A stretch of DNA of 64,000 nucleotides from DZBG01 sp049241565 (lineage in GTDB: Bacteria > Bdellovibrionota > Bacteriovoracia > Bacteriovoracales > Bacteriovoracaceae). Positions within the stretch are counted from its first letter, which is position 1, and every line of letters starts with the position of its first letter. The notes beneath the pieces are model-generated. The model was not told the origin of the DNA. It did no database searches and saw only the letters and a program-made list of their open reading frames with translations. The translations under genes were made by a program, and so were the position numbers. Shown one piece after another: positions 33,143 to 41,791 of this stretch. Location: NCBI GenBank assembly GCA_049241565.1, contig JBMLQL010000040.1, forward strand, positions 1 through 64,000, written 5' to 3'.

Positions 33143-35756
33143 TTGTTTTTAACTGTAATACTCTGGCACGATCTTTCAGTCGTTTTGCATAACCAGAAGT
33201 ATCAATCTGGAACTTAATCACAAGTGGCTCAGCTTGCAAGCGTCCAAGAGCATTTTTCTCAATCGTCGGCCACTGCGTTTTTAAACAATTCTCTCTTTGC
33301 TCTTTAAACTTAACTCGATTCAGAGCTGTGTCTACTGGGAATTTAACAACACATTCCTTAGCTACAACACCAGCAGCTTCAAGAGTATATCCTTCAAGAG
33401 TTTTAAATGACTTCCCTTCTAACTCTCCACGAATTGAATCGAGGTATTTCGAGAACTCCTGGCTCTTTGGAACCGGAGCACAGATTTCATCAAGACTAGA
33501 GCTGAATGCCTCTCTTTTCTGATGAAAATAAAGGTCAATTGTCATCTGGCCTAAGACGGTCGCTTTACAGTCATCGATAATCTTTTGATTATCAACATAG
33601 TTTGTCGCCCAATTAAATCCACTCAATACTTCGTCTTTAAGACTTTGTTTATTTTTAGTCTCGTAGTCTTTAATGCGATCTGCCTCAAGACCTTTATCCC
33701 TGGCAAGATAGTCTTTAAGTTCAGACACAACGATAGGCATGAGCTCATGGCCGAAGATAAGTTCCTCTTTCCCATCTCTCACATTTCTTCCATCAATCTC
33801 TAATTTTCTTACTAGATTTTTAACAGCATCAGGAAGTCCATGATTGAGGCAATTATAGAGTGAGCTCACCATATAATCTGATCCCACATTAAATAGTGTT
33901 CCTGTCGGCGCTTCTTTATTATCGGCCTTCACTTGAAGACATTGTTTCCAAATAGACTCTGAGCTCTCTGAAATAACAGCACTCTGACCTTTGATAAAAT
34001 TCTGGTAATAAAGACGTACTTGTCCTTGAACAGCTTGAAATTCAAATGAGTCTATATAAAGCCTGATCATTTCATCTTGCTGAGCAGGACTGGCACCAAG
34101 AGAGGATACTCTAAGTTCAGCCATTTCTTTAAGCTTCTCACTATAACAAGACTTCTCATCAGCTTCACCATAACAGGTGACGTAAGCTCGCTGGGGACCT
34201 TGATCTTGAGACAGCTTTTCATAGAACTCTTTGATACGGGCCAGATACTGGCTGTCATTTTTCATTTTTCCAAAAGCATCATCAATTTGAGAAGCAACTA
34301 ACTTCCTCCATGATTCCTGAAGTTTTTTTGCCCCATTGAGTTCAATTTTAGAAATATTACATCCTTCTGGCTCAGTCATTTTGATATGAGCAAAAACGGA
34401 TTTCTCTAAACTCTCGGCCATGGCCCCCATACAACTCAGCATCAGAGGTGGAATTTTTTCTTTGAAGCTGACTCCTGAGAAATAGACTGACTTTGAATCA
34501 GAGCTTGGCTCCATACAAGAGACAGTAAGATCCAAAATATCTTTAACATAACGAGAATAGTTTCTTTGAACAATGCGAGCGACGTTTTCATCAAGAGTAT
34601 ATTCTTGCTGTACGTAATAATCTTTTTTTATAATATCAAAAAGCTGCTTCGGAATACTTTTTTTCGTATGATCACCATTATGGATATACATTGATAGAGT
34701 ATCAGCAAAAGTTTCTGCTGGATTGTTTTGAGCGTAGCTTGAGACAAATTGTGTGAATCCCTTTTGAATTGAGTACTCACGTTTCAAAGTGGTTTGTGTT
34801 CCTTCCACAACTCTTTCTTCTTTTAGTTGCCAACCACTTAAATCCATCCACTCTTTTTCTGTTGAAACGTTACGCTTACCTTGGCTATAGCCAACATGGT
34901 AATCTACTTCATGAGCTATTTCATGAGTTACTGCTTCGTAAAAGAACCCCCCATCCATATTATTGTTGTAACCAAATTCCAAACAGGAATCAGATAAAAT
35001 AATACTCCCTCCATGATTTCCAACGATCGAATCATTGACGCCAATTAGCCAGGTAAATGAAGCTAATCCACATGTTAAACTAGCTTCTCCTTCAATCCTA
35101 TTTCCTTTAGGTACTCTTTGAATCTCTTTGAGAAAAGGGAGGTTTTTATAACTAGAATTTAGCATATGAGAAAGTCGCCAAAATCCATACAACTCATTTC
35201 TTGAAAAGAGATAATCTTGAAATGAGATTTTTTTTCCTTGATACTGACCAGCAAGACTAGACTTTTGGCCAGGAACAAAATTATCAACTCCTAAAGAATG
35301 ACCTGTTTTTAAATACCATAAATAAATCGCATATCCCTCGACACCAGAGTCCTGTCCATAAATTTTATTCAAGATACAGGGAACATTTGAGCATGAACTG
35401 AAATCAAACTTCACAGTCCCTGTAAGATCTCCTAGAGATTTACCGTAAGACTTTAAATACTTTGCTTGGGTAACAGGAAGGTCTCTAAAATCAAGATGCT
35501 CAAAGCTTCCTTCAAGTTTCTGTTCTTTTTTATATTTTTCTTCAATACTAGCAATCTCAGCTTTGAGAGTCTCTTCAGTGAATGTATCAATCATACATTC
35601 TGCATCACCTGCAGCCGCCAGCTTACGCTCAACGATGGAAACTTCTTTTTCTCTCACTGACCAGTGATCTAAGAGAAGTTTGTTCTCCACTTTTTTGGTA
35701 CAAGCGGCAAAGAAGAGAACAGGAATAAGAAAGCTAAGTTTTTTATTCAGCTGCAT
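33120..35756 (-). CDS. Large lipoprotein metalloprotease (HExxH)
   Basis: An 878-residue lipoprotein: lipobox FFAAC (Cys19), a long N-terminal domain with paired Cys, then a zinc motif THEIAHEVDYH (H278, E279, H282). About 70 residues later, NPAETFADTLSMYI supplies a plausible third ligand Glu. The last 450 residues are helical with many Cys. I do not recognise a named family for the whole chain. It would act at the outer membrane or in the periplasm. It overlaps the upstream small lipoprotein gene by 14 nt and shares its sigma-28-like promoter. The end overlaps the opposing gene by 23 nt. Confidence 0.85.
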   Translation of the reverse strand: MQLNKKLSFLIPVLFFAACTKKVENKLLLDHWSVREKEVSIVERKLAAAGDAECMIDTFTEETLKAEIASIEEKYKKEQKLEGSFEHLDFRDLPVTQAKYLKSYGKSLGDLTGTVKFDFSSCSNVPCILNKIYGQDSGVEGYAIYLWYLKTGHSLGVDNFVPGQKSSLAGQYQGKKISFQDYLFSRNELYGFWRLSHMLNSSYKNLPFLKEIQRVPKGNRIEGEASLTCGLASFTWLIGVNDSIVGNHGGSIILSDSCLEFGYNNNMDGGFFYEAVTHEIAHEVDYHVGYSQGKRNVSTEKEWMDLSGWQLKEERVVEGTQTTLKREYSIQKGFTQFVSSYAQNNPAETFADTLSMYIHNGDHTKKSIPKQLFDIIKKDYYVQQEYTLDENVARIVQRNYSRYVKDILDLTVSCMEPSSDSKSVYFSGVSFKEKIPPLMLSCMGAMAESLEKSVFAHIKMTEPEGCNISKIELNGAKKLQESWRKLVASQIDDAFGKMKNDSQYLARIKEFYEKLSQDQGPQRAYVTCYGEADEKSCYSEKLKEMAELRVSSLGASPAQQDEMIRLYIDSFEFQAVQGQVRLYYQNFIKGQSAVISESSESIWKQCLQVKADNKEAPTGTLFNVGSDYMVSSLYNCLNHGLPDAVKNLVRKLEIDGRNVRDGKEELIFGHELMPIVVSELKDYLARDKGLEADRIKDYETKNKQSLKDEVLSGFNWATNYVDNQKIIDDCKATVLGQMTIDLYFHQKREAFSSSLDEICAPVPKSQEFSKYLDSIRGELEGKSFKTLEGYTLEAAGVVAKECVVKFPVDTALNRVKFKEQRENCLKTQWPTIEKNALGRLQAEPLVIKFQIDTSGYAKRLKDRARVLQLKTIKEYFDR

Positions 35757-36168
35757 ACTCTACCACCCTTACAACTTGCTCGATATTAGGATCATAAATG
35801 ACACTAATTCCTGCTGAGAGACATTTATACTCTTCCTCTACTCTTTGATGAATAACTTTTTGATCTAGTTTCTTTATTTCAAAACTGCAATTGGGATACT
35901 TGTGCTTCCAGTGGATCAACATCTTTTCATCACCATGAGGTGTACGAAATGAGTTCACAACAATTCCTTTCTCTATTTGGAATTTTTCATTGTCTTCGTA
36001 GATATACATTTCTCTCTCAGCTCCTGAGAGAGTTTCCTTTTTCTCAGGCTCTCCCTTGGTAGCAACGAGATCACTCACTAGCATCTCACCGTACTTAGTG
36101 GATTTGGATTTGTTTCCACAGGAAACAAGAAAAAGAGAAAGCATCAGTAAGGCCAATAATTGTCGCAT
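35743..36168 (-). CDS. Small lipoprotein upstream of the metalloprotease gene
   Basis: A 141-residue lipoprotein with lipobox LFLVSC (Cys17), then GNKSKSTKYGEML. The middle DLVATKGEPEKKETLSGAERE resembles the short repeat seen in small outer-membrane lipoproteins of the SmpA/OmlA kind, but the match is partial. The start at 36168 is chosen for its GGAG seven bases upstream; an in-frame ATG at 36180 lacks good spacing. It is co-transcribed with the 878-residue metalloprotease and may be its partner. Confidence 0.75.
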   Translation of the reverse strand: MRQLLALLMLSLFLVSCGNKSKSTKYGEMLVSDLVATKGEPEKKETLSGAEREMYIYEDNEKFQIEKGIVVNSFRTPHGDEKMLIHWKHKYPNCSFEIKKLDQKVIHQRVEEEYKCLSAGISVIYDPNIEQVVRVVEYAAE

Positions 36169-36187
36169 AGAATACTCCATGAGACCC

Positions 36188-36214
36188 TATCGGTTGATTA
36201 GGCGACAAGCTTGA
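36188..36214 (-). promoter_or_regulatory. FliA (sigma-28)-like promoter
   Basis: On the minus strand TCAAG, 16 bp, CCGATAGGGT; both boxes and spacing equal the site at 18080. It serves the lipoprotein/metalloprotease operon. Confidence 0.72.
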
Positions 36215-36249
36215 TCAGGAAAGAAAAAATAACCCTAAGTTACAATGAC

Positions 36250-37368
36250 TTAGGCCCCTTGAAAGGCAAGATCAATGATCTTAGTGAGCTTTTCGAGATT
36301 CTCATAACTGATATTATGAAACATCCCTATACGGAACTGATTTCGGCCAAGTTTGCGATACCCATCAATGTCTACAGCGATGTTTTTCTGACGAAGAACT
36401 TTTGTCAGCTCCTCTACTGGATACTTGCTATCAACATCAATGGTGGCCACGGCCGGTGATCTAAAAGTTGAATCTTGAATATAAGGAGAAAGATAAGGGC
36501 GTGACTCTGCCCAATCATAAACCATTTTTGCACGGGCCTCAGATTGTCTTACCACTTCTTTAAAACCTAGGCCATGCATGAGCTTGAGCTGTTCGTTTAA
36601 AAAGAAAAGAGTGGCAATAGCAGGAGTATTATAAGTTTGATTTACTCTTGAATTCTCAATGGCATTCATCCATTTAAAAAACTCTGGTACATATCGATTT
36701 TTGTCAGCTGCAACTTTCTCAACTCTCTTAATCGCCTTGGGTGAGAGAATGGCCACATAGAATCCACCTTCAGAGGCAAAGACTTTCTGTGGCGAAAAAT
36801 AAAAAATATCTGAATAAGTTAAATCAAATGGAATTTGTCCCGCACCTGAAGTGGCATCAACACCTACAAGAGTATTGGCATTTTTCATGCGTGGAATTTC
36901 AGTGAGCTTTACCCCGGTAGAAGTTTCATTTAAGGTACAAGCAATGAAATCAGCTCCTTCTTTTTCAGAAGGATTGATTCCCATGCCATAATTAACTTTG
37001 GTTTCTGTGACATTGATCCATGGAATAAGTTTGTGAGATTTGGCCCATTTTTCAGAGAACTCACCACAAATAAAATGATGAGATTCTTTTTCTACCATCC
37101 CCAGTCCAATCATATCCCAAACGGCCGTGGCCCCACCATTACCTAGCACAATTTCATAATCTGCCGGAACATTAAGATAGTCGCGAAGCAGGTCTTGAAT
37201 TGATTTCACCACATCTCTCACTGCCATTTTGCGGTGTGAAGTTCCCAAAAGTTTATCTCCTGTCTCGAGAAGATTTTTTACATGCTCTATTGGAATTAAG
37301 GAAGGACCAACTCCAAATCTTGTATCTGTTGGAATAAGTGATGAGGGAATAACTAGATTTTCGAACAT
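36250..37368 (-). CDS. serC: Phosphoserine aminotransferase
   Basis: A 372-residue PLP enzyme of fold type I (class V) that makes phosphoserine for serine synthesis. Motifs are FGVGPSLIP, LGTSHRKMAVRDVV, LGNGGATAVWDM (phosphate-binding), VDATSGAGQIPFD (Asp to PLP nitrogen), and FYFSPQKVFASEGG with the Schiff-base Lys. Length and motifs fit the actinobacterial/delta-type SerC rather than the E. coli form. It is a single gene; the sigma-28-like promoter of the next operon lies just after its stop. Confidence 0.9.
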   Translation of the reverse strand: MFENLVIPSSLIPTDTRFGVGPSLIPIEHVKNLLETGDKLLGTSHRKMAVRDVVKSIQDLLRDYLNVPADYEIVLGNGGATAVWDMIGLGMVEKESHHFICGEFSEKWAKSHKLIPWINVTETKVNYGMGINPSEKEGADFIACTLNETSTGVKLTEIPRMKNANTLVGVDATSGAGQIPFDLTYSDIFYFSPQKVFASEGGFYVAILSPKAIKRVEKVAADKNRYVPEFFKWMNAIENSRVNQTYNTPAIATLFFLNEQLKLMHGLGFKEVVRQSEARAKMVYDWAESRPYLSPYIQDSTFRSPAVATIDVDSKYPVEELTKVLRQKNIAVDIDGYRKLGRNQFRIGMFHNISYENLEKLTKIIDLAFQGA

Positions 37369-37450
37369 GCTGCGTCCTTATTAAAAAACAGATTCAATTA
37401 TAATGAGAGCGCTAGCAGGTACGCAAAGACTTTGATACACTGAAGATCCT

Positions 37451-38083
37451 ATGGGACTAAAAACTTACCTCTTCATTTTATTTTCTCTCTTATCATTCAG
37501 TGCTTGGGCACAGCTTAAGGCCAATGGGCGTGAAGTTAATGTTTCAAGTATCGGATTTAACGTTGGATCACTGACTGAGTTTGTCGGGAAAGTGCAAATT
37601 GATAGCAATGGTAAAAAACGAACCATCGATTTTAATCCCACAATTGGGGCCCAGGCGGTCATGCCACTGCCTTTTTACTCTCTCGAACTATTGCCTGAAG
37701 TTAATTGGATCCTCCCTCGAAAAACGGGCGAGGATAAGGTTTATAAAAATCTCTTTATGTTTCGAGCTGATCTTGGTTACCGTCCACTGGACTGGCTGAG
37801 GTTGCGCGCCGGCAGCAGTATCATGTTTTTAAACACTCATGGTTCAGGTGGAAAAGTTTCTCGAGATAATGGAAACGGTCAAACTGAATTTTATCGTCCT
37901 GATTCTAATAGCTCTAGTTTTAATAATACAGTTGATCTCGGTATTGAAGCTCTTTATCAAGACTTTGGATTCAGATTACAAACTTATACCTACTCACTCT
38001 TTGATTCAGACAGAAGGCAGCACTCCTATATGTTGATGGGCACCTATTATTGGGATCATAAAAACCAAAAGAAAAAGAAGTAA
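37451..38083 (+). CDS. Small outer-membrane beta-barrel protein
   Basis: A 210-residue exported protein with a signal peptide ending SAWAQ (about residue 21). The rest is alternating strands: FNPTIGAQAVMPLPFYSLELLPEVNWIL, LFMFRADLGYRPLDWLRLRAGSS. It ends with SYMLMGTYYWDHKNQKKKK, so the last strand is followed by a basic tail. No named family. The matrixin gene begins 3 bp after the stop, making a two-gene unit. Confidence 0.75.
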   Translation: MGLKTYLFILFSLLSFSAWAQLKANGREVNVSSIGFNVGSLTEFVGKVQIDSNGKKRTIDFNPTIGAQAVMPLPFYSLELLPEVNWILPRKTGEDKVYKNLFMFRADLGYRPLDWLRLRAGSSIMFLNTHGSGGKVSRDNGNGQTEFYRPDSNSSSFNNTVDLGIEALYQDFGFRLQTYTYSLFDSDRRQHSYMLMGTYYWDHKNQKKKK

Positions 38084-38086
38084 TCA

Positions 38087-38896
38087 ATGAAACTTTTATT
38101 ATTATTTGTTTTTATAAGTTCAGCCGAGGCCTACACCCTTAATAATAATTTCGGCGCCACTTTCAAAAGTCGTAAAGTAAAAGTTTATGTGACCTCAACC
38201 ACAACTTGTGCCAATGCAGGCCTGACTCCCTATGAACTCTCGGATCTTGTGACTCCGGCGATCAAAGGTTTTTGGAATACAGTCCCTACTTCTTCCCTGG
38301 AATTAGTGAACGGTGGAATTTTAGATGTCGGGAGTGATACTAGCTATAATAGCAATCTGCTCTGCTCATTCACTGATCCTACTTGCACAGGCTCAGTTAT
38401 TCCGGCAGTGAAAGATATTGTTATCGCCTGCAATGATAATACGACCAATTTTGATAGTAATAATATTTTGGCGGTGACGATTCCTAATAATTTTAAAGGC
38501 CGCCATATCAATGGGTCAGTCATTCTCATCAATGATCGAAATAATTCGGCCTTTGCTCGACTTGATCAAAAGAAAAAAATCTCCGTTATTGCCCACGAGA
38601 TTGGACACGCCATTGGGCTTGGCCATTCTGGAGACAAAGCAGCCCTAATGTTTTTTGAAACTATTGGGACGAGAAATTACTTGGGCCAAGATGATATTGA
38701 TGGAGTTTCTGCTCTCTATCCTGTGACTTTTGATGGATGCGGACTTTTTAAGGGAAGCATTGATCACATGAAGGGCCCACTCCCTCCAAAGGGCAAAGGC
38801 CCTTCAGAGGAGTATTTTTGGACACTCGTGAGTTTTGGTTTTTTAGGATCGATTGGTTTATCGAAACTTCTAAAGCGTCTGCGCAAGCTTGCGTAG
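38087..38896 (+). CDS. Matrixin-like metalloprotease with C-terminal anchor
   Basis: A 269-residue exported zinc protease with a signal peptide ending AEA (about residue 15). The M10-type zinc site is HEIGHAIGLGH (H170, H174, H180), followed by ALMFF where a Met-turn is expected. After a flexible Gly/Pro/Lys stretch (GPLPPKGKGPSEEY) comes a hydrophobic helix of about 18 residues and a basic end (KLLKRLRKLA). The tail resembles tripartite surface-sorting signals or a simple C-terminal anchor. It is coupled to the barrel gene 3 bp upstream. The end overlaps the aminopeptidase gene by 27 nt. Confidence 0.88.
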   Translation: MKLLLLFVFISSAEAYTLNNNFGATFKSRKVKVYVTSTTTCANAGLTPYELSDLVTPAIKGFWNTVPTSSLELVNGGILDVGSDTSYNSNLLCSFTDPTCTGSVIPAVKDIVIACNDNTTNFDSNNILAVTIPNNFKGRHINGSVILINDRNNSAFARLDQKKKISVIAHEIGHAIGLGHSGDKAALMFFETIGTRNYLGQDDIDGVSALYPVTFDGCGLFKGSIDHMKGPLPPKGKGPSEEYFWTLVSFGFLGSIGLSKLLKRLRKLA

Positions 38897-40636
38897 ACTT
38901 GTCCCACGCTTCTCGCACTCAGATTCATAATCATCAAGAATCTTTCGCTCTTCTTCGTTCAGAAGTGTGAGGTCTACTAGGGCAGGATCAAAACCAATTG
39001 TTGTTAACGGTTTAAAACAAAGCATGCCCGGAAAACTTGGGTGTTTAATCACATAAACAATATTTTCTAAGCGCACGCCACCAAACCCAGGAAGATAAAT
39101 TCCTGGTTCAATAGAAACAACTTGTCCTGGTTTTAACGGTAAAGTTGAGACGGCCGAAAGTCTTACTCCAGGCTCATGGACTCCAATACCAACTCCATGT
39201 CCTGTTCCGTGAGAGTAATCATAGCCTCTCTTTCTCATAGCATTGCGGGCCAGCCCATCAATAACCATTCCCTTAGTTCCTTCAGGAAAAACTGCCGACT
39301 GCGCGGCCAGAAGACCTTTTAAAGTAAGGGTATAGATCTCGATTTTTTTAGGATCCATCTTCACTTTATTAGAACCGGCAAAAGTACGAGTTGTATCTGT
39401 GGCAAACCCTCCATCAAAGTAGCCACCAGAATCAAGAAGAATCATATCATCTTCAAGAATGATTTTTTCATCAGAAGGACTTCCATAGTGAACGATAGAA
39501 GCGTTGGCCCCTACTCCTGAGATAGTATTAAAACTCAACTCTTTTGAACCTTCCGCTTGATATTTTTTCTCTGTTTCATGATAGAGATCTAGTTCCGTAA
39601 TTTTTTTACCGGCCTTGATTGATTCCTTGGCCCATTTAATCGTCTTATAGATCGCTTGATCCGCGCGCTTAAATGAAGCTTCAAATTGCTCGAGCTCTAC
39701 TGGCTCTTTAATTGATTGGTAGTCATAAACGCCACCAAGTTTTTCCTGGAGACGATCCACTCCGAAAACTTTCAGAAGCATTGAAAAATCAGCGCAGTTA
39801 AGCATATTAGGATCATACTTCACTGAAGTGAGATGAAGTGTATTTTGAAGACGCTCAAGTTCACGAGGAAGATCATTAAAATGAAGATAAACAAACTCAA
39901 GGCCAGCTTCTTTTTTCGCCTTCTCTGAAACTGGAGTGCCCGGCATGAGATAGATATAAACCTTATTTTTAGTCACTAAGGCCTTAGCACAGAAAGCACT
40001 GGCAAAAGGTAAGTGATATCCACGGCAATTAGTAATCCAAGCAATAGAATCAAGAGCAGTAAGATAAATAGCTTCCGACTCTGAAGGAATAATCTGAGCG
40101 GTTTTTTCGAGGGTATCACGTCCTCGGAAAGGGCGCTCTACAAATTGAATCTCTTTGAGTCCTGGTAAAGGGAAAAACTCGATAATCGAGCTTAACTCAC
40201 CTTTTGAAAATCCAATGGTCTCTGAGGTGACTTCACTGATTTTTTTCAAGAACCCTAAGGCCGTACGATCAGCTTCATAACCTGTGCGTTTTAATTTGAG
40301 AGATTTAATATCAGCGAGGAGTTGCTCTCCGGTTCCGGCCACGCACTTCACGACCTCAACCATTTCATGATCAACTTCAAGATCAGCTTGCTCATGGTAG
40401 CGTCCATCGACGTATAAACGGACCTTGCCATCCTTAGGCACAAGAACTTCGGCCATTGAACCAGTAAAATTGGTGATATAATAGCGATGATTATCGGCCA
40501 GAGGCACATATTCATTCAAATACTGGTCAAAACTAGAAATATACATCCCGTCTAATTGGTGACTAGCTAAAAAAGTCTTCAATTTTTGGATGTTTTGTTT
40601 GACGGTATCCTTAGAGAGCGTGATATCTTTTTTCAT
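38870..40636 (-). CDS. Xaa-Pro aminopeptidase (M24B, three-domain type)
   Basis: A 588-residue cytoplasmic metallopeptidase that removes an N-terminal residue before proline. Two creatinase-type N-terminal domains precede the pita-bread catalytic domain. Metal ligands are in LLDSGGYFDGGFATDTTRTF, HGTGHGVGIGVHEPG, SIEPGIYLPGFGGVRLENI. The length fits the XPNPEP1/PepP2-like form rather than the 440-residue PepP. The C-terminal end is encoded over the matrixin end (27-nt overlap). It is divergent from the tryptophan dioxygenase gene. Confidence 0.94.
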   Translation of the reverse strand: MKKDITLSKDTVKQNIQKLKTFLASHQLDGMYISSFDQYLNEYVPLADNHRYYITNFTGSMAEVLVPKDGKVRLYVDGRYHEQADLEVDHEMVEVVKCVAGTGEQLLADIKSLKLKRTGYEADRTALGFLKKISEVTSETIGFSKGELSSIIEFFPLPGLKEIQFVERPFRGRDTLEKTAQIIPSESEAIYLTALDSIAWITNCRGYHLPFASAFCAKALVTKNKVYIYLMPGTPVSEKAKKEAGLEFVYLHFNDLPRELERLQNTLHLTSVKYDPNMLNCADFSMLLKVFGVDRLQEKLGGVYDYQSIKEPVELEQFEASFKRADQAIYKTIKWAKESIKAGKKITELDLYHETEKKYQAEGSKELSFNTISGVGANASIVHYGSPSDEKIILEDDMILLDSGGYFDGGFATDTTRTFAGSNKVKMDPKKIEIYTLTLKGLLAAQSAVFPEGTKGMVIDGLARNAMRKRGYDYSHGTGHGVGIGVHEPGVRLSAVSTLPLKPGQVVSIEPGIYLPGFGGVRLENIVYVIKHPSFPGMLCFKPLTTIGFDPALVDLTLLNEEERKILDDYESECEKRGTSLRKLAQTL

Positions 40637-40699
40637 ATTAAACCTCGCCTTTATGGCACTTAATCATACTCCCAATTTCCATTGAGAGGGAAGGCTTTT

Positions 40700-41791
40700 A
40701 TGAAGATCCAAAAACCAGTCTATTACGGCGAGTATCTGCAACTCGATAAAATACTCAACGCTCAGGCCCCAGAGAGCACGAAATACGGCCCAGAGGCCCA
40801 TGATGAGACTCTTTTCATCATTATCCACCAGACTTATGAATTGTGGTTTAAACAGATTCTCCATGAGCTCAGCTCCATTCGTGACATCATGCAAACTCGC
40901 CCTCTTCCTAATCTGGCCATGAGCACCATTGAGGCTAGACTGGCCAGAGTGATTAAAATCCAAAAAATTCTCGTTGATCAACTTCCGATTATTGAAACCA
41001 TGACTTCGCTGGATTTCATGGATTTTCGAGATTATCTGGTTCCGGCCTCTGGCTTTCAGAGTCTTCAATTTCGTTTAGTCGAAGCGACTCTGGGGATTAA
41101 AAACGAGCACCGCATGGAAGTGGAGAAAATCTTTTTTAATTCTCGTCTCAAGCCAGAGGATAGAAAAGTTTTGGATGAAGCTGAACAAAAAGCATCTCTC
41201 TTCGAACTTATTGAGCAGTGGCTTGAAAGAATGCCTTTTCATCAGTTTGATGATTTTGATTTTTGGGCCCAGTATTCTGTCAATGTGGATAAAATGCTTA
41301 AGGCCGATCATGAGATCATCAGCACCAATCCTGTATTGGATGAAAAAACCAAGGCACTAGAGCTCAGAAATCTTGAACTCACCAGACAGTCATTCAACTC
41401 TATTTTGGATTCAGGTCTTTTTGATAAACTCAAAGCTGATGGAAAAATTCGTCTCTCACAAAAAGCCACTCTATCTGCGGTCTTTATTTTCCTTTATCGT
41501 GACTACCCAGCTCTTCAAGCACCTTTCAGAATTCTTAATTCATTGATTGAGATTGATGAGCAGTTCACGACGTGGCGTTACCGCCACTCCATCATGGCCC
41601 ACCGACTCCTGGGAACAAAGATTGGAACAGGTGGATCATCAGGACATGAGTATCTTAAAGCAACCACTGAAAGAAATAGAGTCTTTCTCGATTATTTTAA
41701 TCTCGCTACTTTCCTTTTACCAAAATCGATGATCCCTAAACTTCCTAAATTTTTGGAAGAGGAGCTGAGCCTAGTTTATGAGCGCAATTAA
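40700..41791 (+). CDS. kynA: Tryptophan 2,3-dioxygenase
   Basis: A 363-residue haem enzyme that opens the indole ring of tryptophan to N-formylkynurenine. It has the family start YYGEYLQLDKILNAQ, HDETLFIIIHQTYELWFKQI and SLDFMDFRDYLVPASGFQS. The proximal haem His is in WRYRHSIMAHRLLGTKIGTGGSSGHEYL. It is longer than most bacterial forms (about 280), nearer to eukaryotic length. The ATG at 40700 has GAAGG upstream; a TTG at 40682 is less likely. It overlaps the kynureninase-like gene by 14 nt. Confidence 0.95.
   Translation: MKIQKPVYYGEYLQLDKILNAQAPESTKYGPEAHDETLFIIIHQTYELWFKQILHELSSIRDIMQTRPLPNLAMSTIEARLARVIKIQKILVDQLPIIETMTSLDFMDFRDYLVPASGFQSLQFRLVEATLGIKNEHRMEVEKIFFNSRLKPEDRKVLDEAEQKASLFELIEQWLERMPFHQFDDFDFWAQYSVNVDKMLKADHEIISTNPVLDEKTKALELRNLELTRQSFNSILDSGLFDKLKADGKIRLSQKATLSAVFIFLYRDYPALQAPFRILNSLIEIDEQFTTWRYRHSIMAHRLLGTKIGTGGSSGHEYLKATTERNRVFLDYFNLATFLLPKSMIPKLPKFLEEELSLVYERN

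Noticed and set aside
38870..38896. Truncation of the matrixin or aminopeptidase by the overlap
   Set aside because: Both proteins are complete, and the basic matrixin tail and the aminopeptidase end are each plausible; the overlap is one of many convergent ones here.
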